NCBI RefSeq assembly: GCF_003336805.1 | Contig: NZ_QFWJ01000005.1 | Coordinates: 62,001-126,000 of the forward strand | Direction: 5' to 3' | Length of the DNA: 64,000 nt | From: Marinospirillum perlucidum | Lineage (GTDB): Bacteria; Pseudomonadota; Gammaproteobacteria; Pseudomonadales; Halomonadaceae | In this document: one piece after another, positions 53,230 through 62,179 of the stretch | Position numbering within the stretch: the first letter of the stretch is position 1 | Layout of the letters: the number at the start of each line of letters is the position of its first letter | Translations under genes and position numbers: made by a program | Notes under the pieces: generated by a model | The model's input: the letters and a program-made list of their open reading frames with translations, nothing else | Database searches by the model: none | Told to the model about the DNA's origin: nothing

Positions 53230-53973
53230 ATGAAAACCCTGGCAATCTACAGCATGAAAGGTGGCGTGGGCAAAACAGCCACTTCAGTTAATCTGGCCTA
53301 CTGGGCAGCGCGCTCAGGTTTGAAAACCCTGCTGATTGATCTGGACCCCCAGGGTGCCTCGTCTTTTTATTTTCGCATCAAACCGGCCAAGAAAAACTGG
53401 GGCAAGCGTTTCTTCAAGGCCTATGAAAACCTACTCAAGCAGATCAAGGCCAGTGATTATGAACACCTGGACATCATCCCTGCTCACCTGAGTTTTCGTA
53501 ATTTTGATGTCATCCTGGATGGGCTTAACAAGCGCAAGGGTCGGCTGCGCAAAATCCTCAAGGGGATGAAAAAAGAATACGACCTGGTCATTCTGGATTG
53601 CCCACCCAGTATTGGTCATCTATCCGAAGCTGTTTTTACCGCAGCAGATCAACTGCTGGTTCCCGTCATTCCCACCACCCTATCGGAAAGAACCTTTGAG
53701 CAGCTCTTGGATTTCTTTCGCGAAGAAGACTACAGCAAAAAGAAAATCCTGGCTTTTTTCTCTCTGGTCCAAAACCAGAAATCCATGCACAAGAACACCC
53801 AGGAAAGCCTGCGTAGCAAGCACTCACTCTTTCTCAAGTCAGTGATTCCCTTTTCTGCCGATGTGGAGAACATGGGGGAGCACCGCGCACCGGTGGATCA
53901 GTTTGCCCGTAACAAGCCCGCCAACAAGGCTTATTACGAACTTTGGAAGGAAGTGGCGCGTAAGCTGAAGTGA
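53230..53973 (+). CDS. ParA/MinD-family ATPase, orphan (no ParB)
   Basis: This 247-residue ParA-like ATPase has a deviant Walker A (SMKGGVGKTATSVNLAYWAA, residues 9-28), LLIDLDPQGASSFYF, Walker B YDLVILDCPPSIGHL, and a basic C-terminal half (KRKGRLRKILKGMKK) suited to nonspecific DNA binding. No ParB or parS-like gene is adjacent, and the gene is not near an obvious chromosome origin cluster. It sits 13 bases after the CHAD gene, with GGAGACGAG as ribosome site. By analogy with cargo-positioning ParA proteins, it may position something bound by the CHAD protein. Confidence 0.9.
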   Translation: MKTLAIYSMKGGVGKTATSVNLAYWAARSGLKTLLIDLDPQGASSFYFRIKPAKKNWGKRFFKAYENLLKQIKASDYEHLDIIPAHLSFRNFDVILDGLNKRKGRLRKILKGMKKEYDLVILDCPPSIGHLSEAVFTAADQLLVPVIPTTLSERTFEQLLDFFREEDYSKKKILAFFSLVQNQKSMHKNTQESLRSKHSLFLKSVIPFSADVENMGEHRAPVDQFARNKPANKAYYELWKEVARKLK

Positions 53974-54169
53974 CCGGAGCTGAAATAGCTAAGAGAGATT
54001 AGGGGTGATTTCTGCACTTAATATCGTAATCTCCTCAGTTATAAGCGGGCTATCAGCCGAGTCTTCAGGTACAAGCAACCAAGGCACCCCTTGGATCAGG
54101 GGTTTTATCACGGTTCTCCTTCATAGCTAGGCTTATTGCCTTGTAAAGGGAAAAAGTCTTTTACAAATA

Positions 54170-54190
54170 GGCCACCCAGGGTGGGTGGCC
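54170..54190 (-). terminator. Hairpin after the minus-strand lipoprotein gene
   Basis: GGCCACCC pairs with GGGTGGCC, followed on the minus strand by TATTTGTAAAAGACTTTTT. It ends 21 bases beyond the lipoprotein stop. The T-run is interrupted, so it is a weaker terminator. A second AT-rich inverted repeat (TTGTAAA/TTTACAA) lies beside it. Confidence 0.6.
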
Positions 54191-54210
54191 GGTAAGATGT
54201 TCAGGCAAGA

Positions 54211-55086
54211 CTACTCCGTTTCGACCAGGTATTCATGGTGGCCGTCACCACCGTAGATGATCATGGGGAGAATAAATTTTGAGTATGCAGGAGATAAATA
54301 CAAGAAATAGTCTTCGTCTAGGTTTTTCATTAGTTCTTTAAAAACATCAATATTGTTTAGTGTAATACTCCTCGAAGACATCCATTCACCCAAGGAAAGA
54401 TCAACTGAAATTAATATATTGTTATCTAAATAAAAAGCATCATTGTCATGGGCTTGAGACCTAGACTCCTGATCAAATACTTTTTTCAGGTAAAAGTAAT
54501 AATTTATTTTTTTGTTTCCTTCGCTGCTCCATTGCTGTAAAAATCTTAATGATAAATAACCATCGCCATCAATAGAGTCTTCTTCCAGATTACTGACGCT
54601 GTAATTATGAGATTCAACCAAAGGTTCAATTAATGGAGTAATAGATTGCTGAAGGGCATAGTTGACTTCATTGATGTCAACCTCACCGGACCTATTGAAA
54701 AGCCAATGACCAAACCCATAATCATCATCAAATGAATATTCATTCTCACCATCAGCTCCAGCCGCACCAAATAAGGCAAACTGACCGATTCCCATGCCTG
54801 TTACTGCCCCGACGATCGCACCGGTTACGGCACCTGCTCCGCGACTGGCGGTTTGCATTTCACGGGTCAATCCCTGTTCCATAGCTTCACGATCTTCTGC
54901 GTAGTCTTCAAACTCGTCACGGGTTAGATCACGGGCCATGTAAAACCCTTGCTCCTTGAGCAAACGCAACTCATCAGAACTATTTTCAGTAATCACAATT
55001 TCTTTTGAAGCACACCCTGTTAGAAGTATGCCAACGAACAAAATAGAGATCCCTTTCTTAAAAAAATCAATCCCAAACATACTCAT
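54211..55086 (-). CDS. Predicted lipoprotein with glycine-zipper segment, function unknown
   Basis: This 291-residue lipoprotein has a signal segment GISILFVGILLTGC, with the lipobox LTGC near residue 25. A glycine-rich helical stretch (GAGAVTGAIVGAVTGMGIGQFALFG, about 83-107) could insert in a membrane. The rest is polar and acidic, with a mixed fold (YLSLRFLQQWSSEGNKKINYY). I do not recognise a family. The DNA is clearly richer in A and T than its neighbours (for example 54290-54560), which suggests recent acquisition. It has no operon partner; an in-frame ATG two codons in is an alternative start. Confidence 0.75.
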   Translation of the reverse strand: MSMFGIDFFKKGISILFVGILLTGCASKEIVITENSSDELRLLKEQGFYMARDLTRDEFEDYAEDREAMEQGLTREMQTASRGAGAVTGAIVGAVTGMGIGQFALFGAAGADGENEYSFDDDYGFGHWLFNRSGEVDINEVNYALQQSITPLIEPLVESHNYSVSNLEEDSIDGDGYLSLRFLQQWSSEGNKKINYYFYLKKVFDQESRSQAHDNDAFYLDNNILISVDLSLGEWMSSRSITLNNIDVFKELMKNLDEDYFLYLSPAYSKFILPMIIYGGDGHHEYLVETE

Positions 55087-55130
55087 GTGTCTCCCTTTTG
55101 TTACCAGTTATATCTCGAAACATTAATTTT

Positions 55131-56915
55131 TTATTCTTCATTGAGCAGGTGGTGGGTTTCAAAGCCCATAATCAGTGAACCCCAACGCTTGCCACCCACA
55201 AAGAGAGGAATGGAGAGGTCATTGAGAATCTCTCCGGTATCACGAATAAAGGTTTGCAAGAGGAAGGGGTTGTCGTGGGTACAACGCCTTTGCTCGGGGC
55301 GGGTATCAAAGAAGATGCGCCGATTGCGACTCTTGGCATTATCCACGGAAAAGTCGCCGGTGATGGGGTGGGAGACTTTTTTGTGGTGGACCGGCAGGTA
55401 GCCGTTGCTGTCCACTGCCACGGCATAGATAAATTCCGGATGCTCCTGGATAAACTGATCAAACAGTGGCTGCAGCCGGGGTTCCAGCTTTTGGGTATAG
55501 CTGGTCAGGTACTGGGCGGGTTGCTGATCAGGGTTCAGGCGCTGGTAGTTTTCATCAAAGAGGTTAACTCCCTCGGCATTAATGCTTTCCAGAACCTCTT
55601 GGGTTTCCCTGGCCCACTGGTAGCCCAGTTGGGTCATCTTTTCAAAGCCGCCAAAACCGATAATAAAACGTGACAGCAGCTCCTGAGTGCTTTCTGTGGC
55701 CAGTTCCAGCTCAAAGGAATACTCACGTGACTGATCCATGTCCTCACGCACGGCGACCGAGAGGTCAGTGATTTGGGTGACATGCCCGTGGGTTTCCTTG
55801 TTGGTGTAAGAAAGCTCATCAATGGCTGCTGAAATCGTGGTCAGTTGTTGGCTCATCTGTTCAAAACCGGCCACCAGGCTGATGAACTGGTCATTGGTCT
55901 TGCCCATGAAGCCTTCGGTTTCCTCAACATTACTGCGAATGCTATCAGCGCCGGATTCAGTGGCCGCGACCAGTTGTGTCATCTGGGTAATATTGCTGTG
56001 TATCTGCTGGGTCGCCTCACTGACTTTCTGGGCCAGATTGCGTACCTCATCGGCCACCACGGCAAAGCCTCGCCCGGCATCACCGGCTCGGGCTGCCTCG
56101 ATGGAGGCATTCAATGCCAGCAGGTTGGTCTGTTCGGAAAAATCTTCCACCAGATTAAGGATTTCGCGGATATTCTGAGAGTTCTGGCTCAGGGTGGAGA
56201 CGGTCTCCTGAAAGCCCTTGACCAGTTGGTCGACATCCTTGATTTGCTTCAAAACACCCTCCAGTTCCTGGCTGGAGTGGTGGATATCACTCAGGCTGTG
56301 GCTGGTCTGCTCGCTGATATGTGTGGTGTTGGAAGCGATTTCTTCCACGGCCTGGGTGGCCTGGGCACTGGATTCCAGAATTTGTTGGGCCTGCTCTTCC
56401 TGGCGGGTCGAGGAATCACTGGCTTGGGTGACGATTTTTTGTAATCGGGCTGCGCTCAGGGCCACCTTGACGGAATGGTTGCGCGCCTGACTGATCATCT
56501 CTTTTAATTGGCCGGAGAATTCATTGTAACTCTGGGCCAGGACGGAGATTTCATCATAGGTATAGTCGGGCAGGGTGGCGGAAATATCCCCGTTCTTTTC
56601 CTTGATGGCTTGCAGAACCTGGGTGATTTCCCGAATCGGCTTGAGAAAGAGCGCACGCATGAAAAAGATGGTGAAAATGCCCAGGAACAGAGCAAAGATA
56701 CTGCTCAGTCCCAGCAGCCACCAGAAGCTATCCAGCGTGGCTTGAAGATTTTCCTGGGGCGCACCCTGAGCAAGATCATCCTGAATTTGCTGAAGATAAA
56801 TAGCGGCAAGGCTGACCAGAACGGCATTGGGAAGCAGCAGGACGACAACATTGCCAACAATTTTACGGGTCAGGGTGTACCAGAAGGTTTTTTCAATGCT
56901 TCGGTAGAGGCTCAT
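55131..56915 (-). CDS. Methyl-accepting chemotaxis protein with C-terminal sensor-like domain
   Basis: This 594-residue chemoreceptor has two membrane spans (about 20-43 and 66-90) separated by only some 22 residues, so it has no periplasmic sensor. A HAMP segment follows (about 91-143), then a signalling domain whose tip reads [36 protein letters not shown]. After the usual end there is an extra domain of about 150 residues ([10 protein letters not shown] to the end), with [17 protein letters not shown] and [33 protein letters not shown], a PAS/Cache-like sensor seen in some receptors. It probably senses a cytoplasmic signal. It lies alone on the minus strand. Confidence 0.92.
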   Translation of the reverse strand: MSLYRSIEKTFWYTLTRKIVGNVVVLLLPNAVLVSLAAIYLQQIQDDLAQGAPQENLQATLDSFWWLLGLSSIFALFLGIFTIFFMRALFLKPIREITQVLQAIKEKNGDISATLPDYTYDEISVLAQSYNEFSGQLKEMISQARNHSVKVALSAARLQKIVTQASDSSTRQEEQAQQILESSAQATQAVEEIASNTTHISEQTSHSLSDIHHSSQELEGVLKQIKDVDQLVKGFQETVSTLSQNSQNIREILNLVEDFSEQTNLLALNASIEAARAGDAGRGFAVVADEVRNLAQKVSEATQQIHSNITQMTQLVAATESGADSIRSNVEETEGFMGKTNDQFISLVAGFEQMSQQLTTISAAIDELSYTNKETHGHVTQITDLSVAVREDMDQSREYSFELELATESTQELLSRFIIGFGGFEKMTQLGYQWARETQEVLESINAEGVNLFDENYQRLNPDQQPAQYLTSYTQKLEPRLQPLFDQFIQEHPEFIYAVAVDSNGYLPVHHKKVSHPITGDFSVDNAKSRNRRIFFDTRPEQRRCTHDNPFLLQTFIRDTGEILNDLSIPLFVGGKRWGSLIMGFETHHLLNEE

Positions 56916-57226
56916 GGTCTTTATAACTCTTATTGTTGTGAGGATGACCCAGCCACTTAATATGCCATTTTTAATTGAATAGGGGTGTTGTTTCCGACTA
57001 AAGAATGAAGGAAACCTCTGATTAACTATTGCGCTTGATTATACTGCGTTGAAATTTCCCTCAAGATGCTCATTTACTCGCTGTAAACTCCGCTTTTTCG
57101 TTCAATTTCGCCTTGTCTGATCGGCGCTCATAACGTAAATAAGAGGCTCCGCAGCTTTGATGACGAAGCACAATAAAGCACGCAAAGACTGGCGGGACCA
57201 GTCTTAGCGTCGTTCAGGAGGGTGTT
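56916..57226. other. 311-bp region between the chemoreceptor and uraA
   Basis: No gene is seen here. It holds the chemoreceptor promoter region (first 100 bases), the second MITE-like copy (57015-57146), and a hairpin (ACGCAAAGACTGG with CCAGTCTTAGCGT, 57180-57210) that may end uraA transcription. Confidence 0.55.
57015..57146. repeat. MITE-like repeat, copy 2 (132 bp, module A)
   Basis: The left terminal repeat is a perfect CCTCTGATTAAC; the right end is GTAAATAAGAGG (degenerate). It contains module A (AGATGCTCATTTACTCGCTG, then AAACTCCGCTTTTTC), almost identical to copy 1. It lacks module B. It lies downstream of uraA. Confidence 0.82.
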
Positions 57227-58489
<1,263 letters not shown>

Positions 58490-58503
58490 GTTCGCTCCTG
58501 CGG

Positions 58504-59133
58504 TTAGCGGGTACCAAAGATTTTGTCGCCGGCATCACCCAGGCCGGGAAGAATATAGCCTTGCTCATTGAGTCGTTCATCCAGCGAGGCGGTGAAAATC
58601 TCGACATCCGGGTGAGCTTCCTGAACCCGCTTGACGCCTTCCGGTGCTGCCACCAGAACCAGGGCACGGATGCTGGTGCAGCCCTGTTTCTTGAGCATGT
58701 CCAGGGTGGCGACCATGGAGCCACCCGTAGCCAGCATGGGGTCGATGACCAGGCTGATGCGCTCTTCCAGATTACCGGCAAATTTTTCAAAGTAGGAAAC
58801 GGGTTCCAGGGTTTCTTCATCCCGGTAAAGCCCCACCACACTGACCTTGGCGCTGGGGACCAGGCGTAGCACTCCATCCAGCATGCCGATACCGGCCCGC
58901 AGAATGGGAACGATGGTGACTTTCTTACCTTTCAGGCGCTGTACCTGGATGGCATCACTACTCCAGCTGGTGATGGTCTCCTCTTCCAGTTCCAGGTCAC
59001 GGGTCGCTTCATAAGTCAGCAGGTTACCCAGTTCATTGGTTAATTCACGAAAACTTTTGGTACTGATGTGCTCGACACGCATCAGGCCGAGTTTATGTTG
59101 AACGAGGGGGTGGTTAATAACGTGCAGACTCAT
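58504..59133 (-). CDS. upp: Uracil phosphoribosyltransferase
   Basis: This enzyme makes UMP from uracil and PRPP. It is 209 residues. Motifs include [12 protein letters not shown] at the N-terminus, [15 protein letters not shown], the PRPP-binding loop [23 protein letters not shown], and a uracil-binding end [16 protein letters not shown]. It is first in upp-uraA. A MITE-like copy begins 29 bases upstream of the start codon, inside the expected promoter region. Confidence 0.97.
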   Translation of the reverse strand: MSLHVINHPLVQHKLGLMRVEHISTKSFRELTNELGNLLTYEATRDLELEEETITSWSSDAIQVQRLKGKKVTIVPILRAGIGMLDGVLRLVPSAKVSVVGLYRDEETLEPVSYFEKFAGNLEERISLVIDPMLATGGSMVATLDMLKKQGCTSIRALVLVAAPEGVKRVQEAHPDVEIFTASLDERLNEQGYILPGLGDAGDKIFGTR

Positions 59134-59161
59134 GGTGACCTCTTTGCGGATGACTTGGAAA

Positions 59162-59265
59162 CCTCTGATTAACTATTGCGCTGCGACCCACATGGATGTG
59201 GGAAGTGCTGGAATTCATCAGGAATGAACTCAGCCTTAACCTGCACTCATTACGTTAATCAGAGG
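59162..59265. repeat. MITE-like repeat, copy 3 (104 bp, module B)
   Basis: It has perfect 12-bp terminal inverted repeats: CCTCTGATTAAC (59162) and GTTAATCAGAGG (to 59265). It contains module B (CCCACATGGATGTGGG palindrome, then AAGTGCTGGAATTCATCAGG), shared with copy 1. It lacks module A. It lies immediately upstream of upp. Confidence 0.85.
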
Positions 59266-59363
59266 CATCCAGGAGACTAAAGTAGCAGACATTATCCCGT
59301 TTCATGCCCTGAAGAACAATGATTAAGGGGGTAAAAGGCTGGGATTCTCTTTCTTGGATGACG

Positions 59364-59405
59364 TTTATGGCAGTTATTGGCTGCAATAGGTGTCATAAAT
59401 GGCAG
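59364..59405. promoter_or_regulatory. Candidate upstream activator sites for the sigma-54 promoter
   Basis: TTTATG (59364) and CATAAA (59394) form an inverted repeat around GCAG...CTGC. The word ATGGCAG recurs at 59367 and 59399, 32 bases apart, close to three helical turns. They lie 90-130 bases before the -24/-12 element, where enhancer-binding proteins normally bind. Confidence 0.45.
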
Positions 59406-59492
59406 TATGGCGTCTTGGTTTAAGCGTATAAATCAACATTTTGTCTTTTTAAAATATTGTTTTTAAAGTGTTTTTATTGGTTTTGAAGAAGG

Positions 59493-59508
59493 TGGCACCA
59501 GCCTTGCA
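59493..59508 (+). promoter_or_regulatory. Near-perfect sigma-54 (-24/-12) promoter
   Basis: TGGCACCAGCCTTGCA matches the consensus TGGCAC-N5-TTGCW exactly. Transcription would start near 59519 and reach the terminator at 59745, giving a transcript of about 225 bases that carries only the micropeptide gene. Confidence 0.88.
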
Positions 59509-59552
59509 GTAAAGGGAAAGACATTCATTGAGTCAGACCCCGGGAGGTCGCT

Positions 59553-59669
59553 ATGAGCACTGAAGCCTATGAAACTCTGAATCCTGTCTTGTCCCTGCTA
59601 CTCATGGTGCTGAGTCTGGCATTGGGGATTTTCCCAGCACTACTTCAAATCGGCCTTCTGGCGATTTGA
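59553..59669 (+). CDS. 38-residue hydrophobic membrane micropeptide, unknown function
   Basis: This small open frame has a good ribosome site (GGGAGGTCGCT before ATG). The peptide starts MSTEAYETLNPVLSLLL and ends FPALLQIGLLAI: a polar N-terminus with two glutamates followed by one long hydrophobic helix broken by Gly-Ile-Phe-Pro. It has no signal peptide cleavage site. It is placed exactly between a sigma-54 promoter and a strong terminator and directly before the gene for a sigma-54 activator. I recognise no family. The transcript could also act as a small RNA, but the promoter-ribosome site-stop-terminator order supports translation. Confidence 0.7.
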   Translation: MSTEAYETLNPVLSLLLMVLSLALGIFPALLQIGLLAI

Positions 59670-59709
59670 TGCCCTTCAGACCCTGATCGGTTGTCTGGCC
59701 GATCAGTTT

Positions 59710-59745
59710 GCCTGCCAGAGGATTTCTTCTGGCAGGCTTTTTTTT
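59710..59745 (+). terminator. Strong Rho-independent terminator after the micropeptide gene
   Basis: GCCTGCCAGA pairs with TCTGGCAGGC around an 8-base loop, followed by TTTTTTTT. It lies 40 bases after the micropeptide stop and 50 bases before the activator gene start. Confidence 0.95.
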
Positions 59746-59797
59746 GTCAGGTGAATTGGGTTAAATGACCTTTTTATCAATCAGGATGGAAGGTCGG

Positions 59798-61108
59798 ATG
59801 CAAGTAGCAGCCTGGACCCAGGTGGAAATGAATTCTTTGCTGGATGCTCTATCCGAGCCGGCAACGCTTTTATCCACCGATTACAGTATATTGGCTGCCA
59901 ATCAGGCCTACCACCAAACCTATGGTGGGCAGCCTTCCATCCTCGGGCAAACCTGTTATCAGGTTTCCCATGGTTTTGATCAGCCCTGTGATCTGGCTGG
60001 TGAAGCCTGTCCCCTCAAGCGCTGCCTGGAAAAAGGGCAAAAGCAGCGGGTTTTGCATCTGCATCAGACACCTCGTGGTGAAGAGCATGTCGATGTCGAG
60101 ATGAGCCCTATCTATAACCAGGACGGCGAGCTGGTTGCGTTTCTGGAAGTCCTGCACCTGGTCAAGGAAGCCCGTCCTCAGGCGGCGGCCGAAGGTTTGA
60201 TTGGTCGTTCTCCGGCTTTTAACGAGATGCTGGCCCTTTTGCGTCGCGCGGCACCCAGTGAGATAGCCGTGCTCTTGCTGGGGGAAACCGGTACCGGCAA
60301 GGAGCTGGTGGCCCGCGCCCTGCATGATGCCAGTCCCCGGTCAGCCAAACCCTTTATTACTGTCGAGTGCTCCGGTCTGCCCGAAACCCTGTTTGAAAGC
60401 GAGCTTTTTGGTCATGAAAAGGGGGCCTTTACCGGCGCTACGGGACGTAAGCCGGGACTGGTAGAGGCCGCCCACGGTGGTACCCTCTTTCTGGATGAAA
60501 TCGGGGAAATACCCTTATCCCAGCAAGTCAAACTGCTGCGTCTGATTGAAACCGGCCACTATCGCAGTGTGGGGGGCGTAGAGCCTCAGTATGCCAATTT
60601 CCGCCTGGTCTGCGCGACCCACCGTTCACTGGAAGAGAGGGTCAAGGAGGGGCTCTTCCGGGCTGATCTCTTCTATCGTATCTCGGCGTTTCCCATCCAT
60701 CTGCCTTCCCTGGCTGAACGTCGGGAAGACTTGCCGTTGTTGGCCCAGGCTTTGCTAAAGCGGCTGCCCGGCGGAGAAGGGGTGAGTCTGGGGGCCTCGG
60801 CTTTGGCGGTTCTGCAGACTTATGCCTTTCCCGGTAACATCAGGGAATTACGTAACCTGCTGGAAAGGGGGATACTGCTGGCTGATGATGGCAGGATAGA
60901 AGCTGAACACCTTCCAGCTTTTTGTACTTCTGGCTTGGCTGAGGCCTCGCCCGTCCCTTCTGGGGATCAACTGCTGCCCCTGAAGGAAGTGGAAAATCTT
61001 TACCTGCGCCAGGTCTTGCAGACCTTCTCCGGTGACCGTCGGGAGTTGGCGGCTCACCTGGGGATTAGTGAAAGAAGCCTCTACCGAAAAATTCATTCAC
61101 TCAAGTAA
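59798..61108 (+). CDS. Sigma-54-dependent activator with cysteine-rich PAS domain
   Basis: This 436-residue bacterial enhancer-binding protein has three domains. The N-terminal PAS domain (about 10-125) carries Cys53, His58, Cys64, Cys71 and Cys76 ([21 protein letters not shown]), suited to binding a metal or sensing redox. The AAA+ domain has Walker [15 protein letters not shown] ([10 protein letters not shown]) and [17 protein letters not shown]. The C-terminal Fis HTH is [25 protein letters not shown] 59798 has GAAGGTCGG upstream; a longer start at 59765 has no ribosome site. The obvious target is the sigma-54 promoter at 59493. There is no receiver domain, so it senses directly. Confidence 0.9.
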   Translation: MQVAAWTQVEMNSLLDALSEPATLLSTDYSILAANQAYHQTYGGQPSILGQTCYQVSHGFDQPCDLAGEACPLKRCLEKGQKQRVLHLHQTPRGEEHVDVEMSPIYNQDGELVAFLEVLHLVKEARPQAAAEGLIGRSPAFNEMLALLRRAAPSEIAVLLLGETGTGKELVARALHDASPRSAKPFITVECSGLPETLFESELFGHEKGAFTGATGRKPGLVEAAHGGTLFLDEIGEIPLSQQVKLLRLIETGHYRSVGGVEPQYANFRLVCATHRSLEERVKEGLFRADLFYRISAFPIHLPSLAERREDLPLLAQALLKRLPGGEGVSLGASALAVLQTYAFPGNIRELRNLLERGILLADDGRIEAEHLPAFCTSGLAEASPVPSGDQLLPLKEVENLYLRQVLQTFSGDRRELAAHLGISERSLYRKIHSLK

Positions 61109-61204
61109 CCATGCAAGCATGCATTAGCTTTAGCGCAAGGCCTAATTGCAAGCCACTGAAATTTTGATTAATGTGCTGTAAACGCTCGTTGGTGATGCTG
61201 GCTG

Positions 61205-62179
61205 ATGGATAAACAAAGAAGGACATTCAATCAACTTCTGTTGGGGGCTGCCTGCCTGCCTCTTCTGCCCTCTCTGACAGGCTGCCAGACGGCTCCTCCG
61301 TTGCAGGTGGCGTCTCATGTTTGGCCCGGTTATGAGTTTCTTTTTTTAGCCCGCAATGAAGGTTGGCTGGATACCCGGCTGGTTCAGCTGGAGGAAACCC
61401 AGAGCGCTTCTGAAAGCCTGGAGGCCTTGCAGGAAAATCGCGTCCAGGCAGCCACCCTGACGCTGGACGAGTTACTGATGGGGCGCTCGCGTGGCCTGCC
61501 CCTGAAAGCTGTTTTGATTTTTGATGTCTCCGTGGGGGCTGACCAGGTCCTGGCCAAGCCGCATCTGCATCAATTGGAAGATCTGGCCGGTAAGCGTATC
61601 GGTGCCGAAACCTCGGCTCTGGGGAATCTGGTGCTGGATAAAACCCTGGAAGCCGCAGGCTTGAGGCGTGATCAGGTTGAAATCGTCGAGAATGCTGCTT
61701 CTGACCCCCGAGCCTGGGAGGCTGGTCAGTTGGATGCTCTGGTTACCTACGAGCCTCTGGCCAGCCGTTTGCGCAAGGAAGGCGCAAAAGTTCTTTTCAG
61801 TTCCCGGGCTTTTCCGGAAAGTATTTTTGATCTTCTTGCCGTCAGGTCAGATCTGGTGGATACCTACAGCGAAGGGCTGGTGCATCTTATGCAGAGCCAT
61901 TTTCGTGGTCTGGAGGCTTTTCGGACCAACCCGGTGGATACCTCTTATCGTCTGGCCCGGCGTCTGGGGGTGAAGGGGCAGGAAGTAATAGAGCTCTATC
62001 GGGGCCTACAACTGCCCGATCTGTCAGCCAATCACACCTATCTGGCGGCACCGGCCGAGCGCATGACTCTGGCTGCCCAAGAGCTGCATCGCATCCTGCT
62101 GGCATCCGGTCAGGTGTCTCAGCCGATCAATCTGCAGGATCTCTTTTCCTCCCAGTATCTGCCCAGGATTGCCGTATGA
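61205..62179 (+). CDS. NMT1/SsuA-like substrate-binding lipoprotein
   Basis: This 324-residue periplasmic binding protein has a lipoprotein signal (LLLGAACLPLLPSLTGC, lipobox LTGC). The fold matches the NMT1/nitrate-taurine type: ASHVWPGYEFLFLARNEGWLD near the start, then EALQENRVQAATLTLDELL, LAGKRIGAETSALGNLVLDKTLE and WEAGQLDALVTYEPLASRLR. No ABC permease or ATPase is adjacent. Its stop overlaps the next gene (ATGA), a sensor with its own periplasmic binding-protein domain, so it may serve signalling instead of uptake. The ligand is unknown. Confidence 0.87.
   Translation: MDKQRRTFNQLLLGAACLPLLPSLTGCQTAPPLQVASHVWPGYEFLFLARNEGWLDTRLVQLEETQSASESLEALQENRVQAATLTLDELLMGRSRGLPLKAVLIFDVSVGADQVLAKPHLHQLEDLAGKRIGAETSALGNLVLDKTLEAAGLRRDQVEIVENAASDPRAWEAGQLDALVTYEPLASRLRKEGAKVLFSSRAFPESIFDLLAVRSDLVDTYSEGLVHLMQSHFRGLEAFRTNPVDTSYRLARRLGVKGQEVIELYRGLQLPDLSANHTYLAAPAERMTLAAQELHRILLASGQVSQPINLQDLFSSQYLPRIAV

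Larger units (their letters stand above)
59134..59552. other. 419-bp regulatory region between upp and the micropeptide gene
   Basis: No gene is seen here. It contains the third MITE-like copy (59162-59265), candidate activator sites (59364-59405), an AT-rich bend-like stretch (59425-59490) and a near-perfect sigma-54 promoter (59493-59508). Confidence 0.65.
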
